Below are positions 58,485 through 64,000 of a DNA stretch of 64,000 bases, in pieces. Position 1 is the stretch's first letter; the number at the start of each line of letters is the position of its first letter. The position numbers were made by a program, and so were the translations under genes. Source of the DNA: Prorocentrum cordatum (taxonomy: Eukaryota > Sar > Dinophyceae > Prorocentrales > Prorocentraceae); NCBI GenBank assembly GCA_963575745.1, contig CAUYUJ010012169.1, positions 319,818-383,817 on the forward strand, written 5' to 3'. Under the pieces are notes generated by a model. The model did not search any database, was not told the origin of the DNA, and worked only from the letters and a program-made list of their open reading frames with translations.

Positions 58485-60530
58485 ACTTTCTCTAGTCTGT
58501 AGTCTTTAGTCATGTAGTTCCCCGGCTGATGCCGCCCCCACTGCGATGTACTGCACTGCGCTGATCTGCAACGCCATCACCATGAACATGCTCTTCTTGT
58601 CCCCCGTATCTCTGGCCTCGTTTTCTACCGCGCGACTTTCTGATCGTGCGCCGCGCTCCCCCGCCGCGCCCGCGGGCCGCGATCGGGTCGCCGCCCTAGC
58701 CCAATATCGCCAAAGACCCGCTGGGACCGCCGCTGCCCGCGGCGCTTCCCAGCCTGCAACGCATGGCAGGGCCGGGCCCCCCATCGGCACCCTGTTGCAA
58801 CTCGGCAAATCCAGCGCGCGGGTCGCCGCTTGGACAGCGCGCGCCACGCGCGGAAGAGTGGCCCCCTATTCATGCGCGTCGAAGAGGGGCGGAACACGGA
58901 TGCACGGGACCAAGGTTCCAGGTGCGCTTTGCGTGGGTGCGACAGAGGGGGATCACTTCATCGGCGCCGCCAAGACCTCCGACGCCATGCGCAATGAATC
59001 GCAGGCGAAGTTCAGAGGCGGGTCTCCTTGGAGGATGACCGAAAGCTCTCTCCATACTTCCACGCAGCCCGCTTTCAGATCCACGCCTGAACGCGCCAGG
59101 GCCGACGCATTCAAATCCACCATGGAACCAATGACTCCAGACGCTGCCCCGCGCGTCCCGGCGCCCGCCCCGTTCGGCCCACTTCGGTGGCAGACGTGGC
59201 GGACATCGACGCAGGTCGCAACTTGCCCCCGTTGGCCCTCGCACTGGACATGCCCAACGCGCGCTCGACGCGGGGCGACCGGAATATTGCGGACCCCGTC
59301 CTCGCGGGCGGCTTGCTCTGCAGTGGCTCGGGGAGGGCCCATCGCCGAAATCGCAATAAGTCTGTTCGGCGAGAGGAGGGCCCGCGCCGCCGAGGCGGAC
59401 GTCGGCAAGCCGCCGGCGTTTTTCAACCCAACGACTCAGCGCGGCTAGCCATCCGAGCCGCCCGCGCAGACCCGAAAGATCACGCACTGGACCCCGAGTT
59501 CCCGGTCGTTTCGCCGGGGCGCGCGAAGGCGCGGCGTCTCCTTGACGACGCTCGCAAGCTCAGCGACTCCGAAGCGATGCCGCTCACAACGGCTTGGACT
59601 CCGTAGGCGCAGGCGCGCGCCATCAGCGGGCCTCAACCAGTGAGTGTCCTGCGCGGCCTGCCTGGATTGCACGTCGGAGCTCCCCGCCGCAATTCGCGCG
59701 CGCGGGGGGCGCAAATCGCGGAGCTTCTCAGCCTGCCAGGGCGTCGGGCCCCCCCCCCCCCGCGCACGCGGGCCACGCGTTGGAGGCAGCAGAGGGCGCG
59801 CCATGGGCGCGCGAGCCCGCGCCCAGCCGGCCCCGCGAGAGCGCGCCCACCATCCTCAACTACTGCCCGCAGCGCGACGAAGGCGCTGCTTTCGCGCAAA
59901 TCACGGCCACCCGCCCGGGCCCGCACTGCGGTTCCACAGTGCGCCGCGACGGAGCGCCAGGGGCGGGGTCGCTCTGCGCGGCGGCGCTCGCGGCCAGCGG
60001 CACGAAGTCATCGAGCGAAGCAGCGGGGGGCTCAGGGCACAAGATCGCGCCGCCCAGGTCACTGACAGCGCGCGTCCGGAGGGCGCGACGATCGGCCCGC
60101 CCGGATCTCGCGCCGCCATTGGCTTCCACGCGCCGAACGGACCCGCGGCGTTCGAGTTGCCCCCGCCGCCCGGCGAGAAGTTCCGCGCGCGCAGACCCCG
60201 AGCGCGACTTGCTCCTTCCCGTGCTCTGCATGAGATTGACAGCGACAGCGTCGAAGACGCGGCGGAGCGCGCGCGGCACCTTCGCCGCCTCGCCGTCGGC
60301 GCGCGCCCCGCGCCAGCTGAGAGGCGCCCCCGCGCGGCGAACGCGGGGCTCGCTGACCAGCCGCCCGCGAAGGCGGCCCGCGCGCTCCACGGTGCACCCA
60401 CCATAGTGGGAGCCTTCCGGATCCCTGCGCGGATTGAAACGACGGACTGCTGTTTCGCCGCGGTGCATGATAGCCTGCCGACGGACGGAGGCGCGCAGTT
60501 TTACGCCCCCTCCTGCGCCGGTTCTGCGCC
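58485..60530. other. GC-rich region, no recognisable gene
   Basis: As at 54060-57700: CpG-rich, frames open on both strands, no domain recognised. Confidence 0.4.
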
Positions 60531-60532
60531 CG

Positions 60533-60870
60533 CGCTCTCGCGACCGCGGTGCTGTTCAGCCTGTCGCGGCCATGTTCTCGCGACTGCGGCGCTGCTCAGC
60601 CTTGTGCGGCCATGCTCTCGTGACCACGATACCGCTCAGCCCGTTGCGCCCATGCTCTCGCGACCGCGCTGTTGCTCGCCCTGCCCCGCGCCACTTGCCT
60701 TGCAGCCCTTGCGACATTGCCGACGATGCGCTTGGATGATTATGTCCATCGGCCGCCACTGGCTCGCTGGGGAGCGCGCGATCCAAACGACCACGGTGTT
60801 GCTCAGCTTGTTGCGACCATGTTCTCGCGACCGCGGTGCTATTCAGCCTGTTTCGCTCGTGCTCTCGCGA
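60533..60870 (+). repeat. 40-bp tandem repeat, interrupted
   Basis: The CTCGCGACCGCGGTGCTG unit has its CTCG mark at 60537, 60577, 60617, 60657, then after a break at 60824 and 60864. The period is exactly 40 bp. The break (60680-60800) is unique sequence. Confidence 0.85.
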
Positions 60871-61143
60871 CCGCGGCGTTGCTCGGCCTGCGCTGTAGCG
60901 GACGGCGTTCGCGCCACTCCGCTGGGGCGGCAGAAAGGTCTTCCAGCGCATTCGAAACATACTTTCCGCTCATCGCGCCCATCATCCTCATCGCCGCCCC
61001 CTCCCAGCAGCAGCAGCAGCGACAGCGACAGCAGGAACAGCAGCGACACCAATCAGCATCGAGGGCTTCGTCACCATCATCGGCATCATCAGCGGCGGCG
61101 CTTCTCAGCCGCCACACCTAAGCTAATGGGGTGTTTCGCTGGG

Positions 61144-61181
<38 letters not shown>

Positions 61182-61206
61182 TACATATATACATATATAT
61201 ACATAT
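60871..61206. repeat. CAGCAG/CATCAT words, then (TA)n
   Basis: 61000-61110 is rich in CAGCAG, CGACAG and ATCATC. 61147-61206 is a TA run with ACATATATAC variants. Confidence 0.85.
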
Positions 61207-62060
61207 CGTGGAGGCTCCGTGGGAGCCTCTGGGGCCCTTCTGGGCGGTCGGAAACCCAAACGCGCGAGAAGTTCAAAACCCATGAAGTCAAATAGATGGT
61301 GTGAGCTTTTCCGGGTTCTCCAGGAGGACATCTTGGGGACCGTTTGGGCAGTTTTTGAAGCCTTCAGGGCTCTTTGGAGGCTGTCTTCAGTGGTTGTTGA
61401 GCTGTCTTGGGCTATCTAGAGTTGTTTTGTTGTCGTCCTGGCTGTTTGGAGAGCTGTCTGGGAGTTCACGAGGCCTCCAATGAGTCCCCCAAAACAGATC
61501 AAGAGGCCCCCAAAACTTCCGAATTGGTCTCCATGCGGCCTTCCCGGGGAACCCGACGAAGCCAAAATTATTGATGTTCTGGCACGTTCGGGGTTTCCGG
61601 GCGCCCAAGAAGACCCCAACAAATCATGGGCCGTCTTATTGTTTTGTTGGAGCTCAGGGCCTTCTTGAGGCCCTCTTGGGAGACCCTTGGGCGATCTCTG
61701 GGTCCTGTTGAGCCGACTCGGGGCCCTCTTGGGAGCCACTGGGCTGTCGTAGAGCTATCGTGGAAACCTCTTGGGGGTTTCTTGGGCCGTAGTGGGCGGC
61801 CGGAAGACATTCCAAAATCCGTCAAAAACCGAAGGGGGATCATTGGTTTTGGCCCTCCCCTGGGCTGTCCAGGAAAATGTGGAGCTTCTTGGGCCGTCTT
61901 GGAGGCCTCTCGGAGCCCTGTTGGGCCGTCTTGAGGGCGCCTTGGGCGGTCTTGAGGTTGTCTCGAAAAGCCCTTGAGCTATCTTGGGCCACCTTGAGCC
62001 GCTTGGTGCTCTCTCGGCTGTCTTAGAAGCCCTCTAGGAGGCCATCTTGACCATCTGGAG
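61207..62060 (+). repeat. GGCCTCTTGG/GGCCGTCTTGG module array
   Basis: At least two modules. Tail-like boxes lie at 61230-61280 (CGGTCGGAAACCC, CGCGAGAAGTTCAAAACCC) and 61795-61840 (GGCGGCCGGAAGAC). The interval 61470-61620 is inverted relative to the rest (CAAGAGGCCCCC). Confidence 0.7.
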
Positions 62061-62089
62061 GCCGATGGTGGGGTCGACCTTAGAACTAG

Positions 62090-62092
62090 ATC

Positions 62093-62124
<32 letters not shown>

Positions 62125-62175
62125 GGGGAGAGAGAGAGAAAGAGAGAAAAAGAGAAAAAGAGAGAGAGAGATTAA
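62090..62175 (+). repeat. (TA)n(GA)n microsatellite
   Basis: TA run followed by GA with GAAA interruptions. Confidence 0.97.
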
Positions 62176-63028
62176 ACAACAAACAAGCATTGCACGCCCA
62201 CTCCGTGCAGGCACGGTGGCGGATTTCTTTCCAGGATGTGATTAGCGTCCTCCTCCCTCTCCCCCTCCGCGCCATCGTTGCCTTCCCGTGCGAAAGCCCC
62301 AAGATGGCCACAAGAGGCCCCAATATGTTTCCGAGAGTGCCCCAATAGGATCCAATAAGCAAACAGGAGCCTCAGACAGCCCGAAGAGTCCCGACGCCGT
62401 CAGGATGGCCTGTTTTTGAAGCTTGCGAGGCTCAAGGATCTTCAAACACCGCCCGGCCCTCAACACTGGCTCCAGAGTGCGGCGGGAGCGCTCATCAAGG
62501 AATGCGCCCAGGAGGCTTCGGACCCTGGATTATTATTTCTCTGCTGAGGGCGGCGGTGATATCCATGACCAAGCCTCAGTTGGTGTTCCGCCAGCTTCCA
62601 GACCCTGGGTTCCTCGTTTGAGGCTTCCTCCCCTCAAAGAAAGAAAAAAGCCAACCCGACCCAAATAATTGGCTTCTGCTGAACGGCCCTGGGCGTTTAC
62701 TAAACAGCCCTGCCGTGTTCGATTCCACCCCAGGGTGCGTTTACTCAACGTGCTCGCTGGCTCTACTGCTCTCTACAATCCAATGCCCGCACCGTAAGCC
62801 ATGTTGGCCCCAGGGGCCACTCCGGCCTGAGCCCGCCTGGCCTGGCGCGCCGCCCAGCCCCCCTCCCAGGGCCCCCTCCTGCGGCGCCGACCGATGGGGA
62901 GCCGCTTGGGCCATGCGCCCGCCTCGGCCCCCGCGTGCCGCGACGGAGCCGCGGGCATCCGGGCCGGCACCCTCCTGGCGCCGGGCGGGGCACGCGTGCA
63001 TCGCGCTCTACGGCCTGCTGGTCCTCTA
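62176..63028. other. No recognisable gene
   Basis: The module head on the minus strand (CAGGCACGGTGGCGG, 62208-62222) is followed by a short inverse array (62280-62350). GTTCGATTCCAC at about 62718 resembles a B box, but no tRNA folds. The rest is unassigned. Confidence 0.4.
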
Positions 63029-63227
63029 GGCCTCCCAGGTGGGGTCCGAGCAGATGGGGCCGGAGGATCGCGCTGCATCGGCGATGCGGCTCGATGTGGA
63101 GCCCGAGTATTCCCACCCCGACAATGCCGATGCATCGATCGCCGACGTCGCCGATGCATCGGCGATGCATCGGCGATGCGGCGCGATCTTCCGACCCCAT
63201 CCGATCGGGGCCCCACGTAGGAGGCCG
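63029..63227. mobile_element. Inverted-repeat element, family C, copy 2
   Basis: Ends GGCCTCCCAGGTGGGGTCCG / CCGACCCCATCC..GTAGGAGGCC, interior with GCATCGGCGATGC palindromes. It is about 60 bp shorter than copy 1 because the central repeat is shorter. CCTCTA at 63023-63028 and 63228-63233 may be the target duplication. Confidence 0.82.
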
Positions 63228-63362
63228 CCTCTATAGGTCCTGCTCCTGCCGCTGCAGCGGAGCGCGCGCGGCGAGGCCGCCCTGCCGTCCAGGCTCAGTG
63301 AGCGGGAGCCCTCTGAGAATCGAAGAAGCAAAAACGCCATGCACATAAACTGTTGGCGCTCC

Positions 63363-63522
63363 CCTGACCTTCCAGAGAGCCATTTTTCAGCACTGCATGC
63401 CTAAAAACCTAAAACCCAAAAAAAAAAAAAACGGAACGAAACATCCCACAATCAAGACGTAGAATGGCTTTGGGATAGGTTTTGAAGTCCGGTGCTATGT
63501 TTCAGCCCTGCTGGAAGGTCAG
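63363..63522 (+). mobile_element. MITE family A, copy 3
   Basis: 160 bp, ends CCTGACCTTCC / GGAAGGTCAG, same internal order as copy 2. A run of about 14 A at 63417-63431 replaces CAAATTTCAAAA of copy 2 and explains the extra length. Confidence 0.9.
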
Positions 63523-64000
63523 CGTCCGCGCGGATGTCTTGGATCCGCGCCGGGCCCCCCCCCCCCGGCGGCGCCTCCGGCGCCGCCCCCGGCGCGCTCC
63601 TCGCGCGCTCCGCGCGCCAGGGAGGGGGAACCCCGGCGCACGATCCGAAGGCTCCGCGCGGAGCGCCCAAAGTTTGTGCCGGTGCCGTTCTTCCTTCCTC
63701 TGGAGCAGGGCGGGGGCGGGTGGACCGGTGCCTTCGGCCGGGGGCCCGCCGCGCGCCGCGGCGGCGGCGGCCGGGGAGGCCGCGGAGGACCTGCCGCCGG
63801 CGAGGCCGCGGAGGCTCGGCCCGGTCTGCGCGCCGCGCCCGAGCACCCCAACGTTAGTCGGCCGGGGGGAGCCAGCGTGACGCGGGCGCCGCCGGCTGCC
63901 GCGGAGGCCCCCGCGGCTTCAGCGCGGTGGTCCTCAGGACGTGTGTTCGCCCAACGTTAGGGGAACGAACAATGACAGAAGTAAAAACAACTCTGAGGTC
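63523..64000. other. GC-rich, no recognisable gene
   Basis: CpG-rich sequence with G/C runs. CCAACGTTAG occurs at 63848 and 63951. No domain in any frame; the window ends in unassigned sequence. Confidence 0.4.

Noticed and set aside
62700-62730. tRNA gene with GTTCGATTCC loop
   Set aside because: No acceptor, D or anticodon arm can be paired around it.

Overview
The window is dinoflagellate nuclear DNA. The decisive evidence is the 22-nt dinoflagellate spliced leader (DinoSL), present intact at 3637-3658 and as decayed tandem copies at 1813-1840 and 18577-18610. The rest fits: very sparse genes, non-LTR retrotransposons, huge microsatellites (GGT, CAT, GGA, TC, CA, TA), many minisatellites and many small inverted-repeat elements. 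I cannot name the species. Two 100-base runs of N (3412-3511 and 23901-24000) are assembly gaps inside pyrimidine microsatellites.

Layout. 1-3636: unrecognised DNA, a poly-G/TTCGAA/poly-C array, a 650-bp (GGT)n tract and a decayed spliced-leader-tagged sequence. 3637-9290: the best preserved object, a full-length LINE-type retrotransposon that begins exactly with the spliced leader and carries ORF1 (coiled-coil protein) and ORF2 (APE endonuclease, reverse transcriptase, CCHC knuckle), ending in (CCT)n. 9290-19780: microsatellites, a 1.45-kb minisatellite and weak coding-like patches of unknown nature. 19780-22745: a second, dead LINE with stops, frameshifts and a mutated catalytic Asp. 22800-25600: microsatellites, a 64-bp tandem array and palindromes. 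25632-25896: two tRNA-like sequences on the minus strand. 26284-27504: the only recognisable host metabolic gene, a phosphate acetyltransferase catalytic domain, followed by two MITEs. 28100-35000: TC and CA microsatellites and long arrays of a GGCCTCTTGG-type module, in both orientations. 36092-37828 and 37881-43731: two adjacent inverted-repeat elements whose ends share a GGTyGCCCCCCC..GATC signature and abut (TA)n tracts. 43880-45060: an exactly 115-bp-periodic satellite. 45400-53930: more modules, MITEs, hairpins and a long minisatellite with an element inserted in it. 54060-60530: very GC-rich DNA with open frames on both strands and only a LINE C-terminal fragment (58116-58484) recognisable. 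60530-64000: a 40-bp repeat, another module array and two more MITE copies.

Function. Only the intact LINE (self-mobilising) and the phosphate acetyltransferase (acetyl-CoA to acetyl-phosphate) have a nameable biochemical role. The rest is a layered record of retroposition (LINEs, spliced-leader relics), DNA-element insertion (at least five inverted-repeat families, three of them in two or three copies) and tandem-repeat expansion.

Limits. No searches were run. Family assignments rest on motifs read by eye, and introns cannot be excluded for any gene.
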